A DNA stretch of 64,000 bases from Faecalicatena sp. (GTDB taxonomy: Bacteria > Bacillota > Clostridia > Lachnospirales > Lachnospiraceae), in NCBI GenBank assembly GCA_009774255.1, contig VSNK01000003.1, forward strand, positions 14,779 through 78,778, given 5' to 3'. Position 1 is the first letter of the stretch. Each line of letters begins with the position of its first letter. Positions 63,150-64,000 of this stretch are shown here, piece by piece. Position numbers and translations under genes: made by a program. Below the pieces are notes generated by a model, which was not told the origin of the DNA, searched no databases, and saw nothing but the letters and a program-made list of their open reading frames with translations.

Positions 63150-64000
63150 TTATTTAACAAAAACGGAAGCACCCTCATTCAAAGACTGCTCATTAACAGC
63201 CCATAAAACCTCATACTTGTTTTCTTCTAAAAATTGTATGATGTCATTATCAAAATGCCCCCCCTGTATCACAATTAGCTTCGGCACTTCTTCATACAAT
63301 TCCTGCCAATACTCGTGCTTAATATCAGGAGATACGTTTCCTATCGGAAACTGATACGAATACTTTGTAGCATGCATTCTTCCACTTAAAACATAGACAA
63401 TATCATAATTTCCATATACTGATATCCTATCTTCATCAGAAGAATTTTTTACAACAACATTTACTAAATCTGTTGTTTCATCAGGAACATGCATTTTTTC
63501 ACGGTCTTCATACACTGAAATGAATTCGGCCAGAGTAGTTTCCCAATCACTGGCAATAACATTGCAAAGTAAAAAAGCCGCCAATAAAAATGTTCCTGAT
63601 TGCGCTGACTTTTCATTAAAATATTCCATAATGGATGCAACAGGAAATATAGTCGCCGGAATAAGCATCATCCCATAGTGTCCAAATGTCATTCCAGACA
63701 TGGAAACCAAAAACAGATTTACTATCAAGTATATAAAATAGGTTTCATAAATGTATTTATTTTTGTGAACTAAATAAATCGTAGAAACTAAGGAAAAGGT
63801 ATATATCGGAGTATTTAAGAATGCATAAAAGGCGATATTTTTAGCCGCTGGCAACGCTCTCCCACCTTCGACGGACGTATACAGTATATTAAATTGAATG
63901 TAATCAAACCAAAAATCCATTAACGCATTGTTTCCCCATAGCCAAATAATAATTGGTATAATAATACTGCAAAATCCCACCATAAACCATAAGATATATC
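63150..64000 (-). CDS. Membrane protein, likely sugar transferase or polymerase type (5' end outside window)
   Basis: At least 283 residues; the frame continues past the window edge, since the codons before the Met at 63983 (YILWF) are open and hydrophobic. About five helices (FCSIIIPIIIWLWG, TFSLVSTIYLVH, YLIVNLFLVSMSGMTFGHYG, TFLLAAFLLCNVIA) and then a soluble C-terminal domain, VVVKNSSDEDRISVYGNYDI to the end. It resembles the C-terminal part of GT-C-type glycosyltransferases of surface glycan loci, but I cannot name it. Confidence 0.6.
   Translation of the reverse strand, partial: YILWFMVGFCSIIIPIIIWLWGNNALMDFWFDYIQFNILYTSVEGGRALPAAKNIAFYAFLNTPIYTFSLVSTIYLVHKNKYIYETYFIYLIVNLFLVSMSGMTFGHYGMMLIPATIFPVASIMEYFNEKSAQSGTFLLAAFLLCNVIASDWETTLAEFISVYEDREKMHVPDETTDLVNVVVKNSSDEDRISVYGNYDIVYVLSGRMHATKYSYQFPIGNVSPDIKHEYWQELYEEVPKLIVIQGGHFDNDIIQFLEENKYEVLWAVNEQSLNEGASVFVK

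Overview
The window looks like chromosomal DNA of a spore-forming anaerobic Firmicute, most likely a gut Lachnospiraceae (inference). The signs are a clostridial-type PolC, the ylxM-ffh-rpsP-khpA-rimM-trmD-rplS block, FeoA/FeoA/FeoB with the small FeoB-associated protein, DUF1540 and SEC-C proteins, a selenium-dependent hydroxylase accessory gene (yqeC), a SleC-type spore cortex-lytic gene, strong AGGAGG ribosome binding sites and several TTG/GTG starts. Most genes lie on the minus strand.

Layout. 0-18 kb: start of nrdD, metA (with the acetyl-CoA-type Glu111), an AI-2E transporter, small proteins, purA, a cardiolipin synthase, a MocR-type regulator, glnS, a galK-galT Leloir operon, a flavin reductase and a regulated Mn-dependent pyrophosphatase. 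18-24 kb: an S1-domain protein, the feoA-feoA-feoB iron operon behind a promoter whose -10 box lies inside a palindrome, tRNA-Thr(CGU), mscS and pgeF. 24-34 kb: the ribosome/secretion block ylxM-ffh-rpsP-khpA-rimM-trmD, then rplS, lepB, rbgA, a second lepB, rnhB and yraN, with glyA upstream of the block. 34-48.5 kb: ispG-polC, a small exporter, hisC, a second aminotransferase, a MocA-like nucleotidyltransferase with yqeC, and a TetR-controlled ABC exporter.

48.9-53.3 kb is the most interesting part. A sleC-like gene is cut in the middle of its SpoIID-like catalytic domain by a 3,117-bp element. The element carries a large serine recombinase, a tiny upstream gene and a DUF2442-like/DUF4160 pair. 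The imperfect 10-bp direct repeat at the two junctions would, on excision, restore an uninterrupted 430-codon sleC frame. This is the architecture of sporulation-regulated intervening elements such as skin in sigK. The recombinase's last codons come from sleC DNA; in a circular form its frame would instead run 28 codons into the element's left end.

53.4-64 kb is accessory DNA: a zinc-ribbon microprotein, a membrane-anchored transglutaminase-like protein, two different AAA-ATPase/PD-(D/E)XK proteins, a Uma2 nuclease, then a decaying surface-polysaccharide locus with frameshifted or deleted glycosyltransferase, epimerase and acyltransferase genes.

Intergenic spaces hold a family of about 145-bp structured repeats. 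The copies share an outer inverted repeat beginning GTTAC, a side hairpin and a core hairpin, and their stems differ between copies while pairing is kept. A second hairpin family, a 162-bp MITE-like palindrome and simple GTTACAGTTCAC palindromes also occur. I saw no CRISPR array, rRNA or complete insertion sequence.
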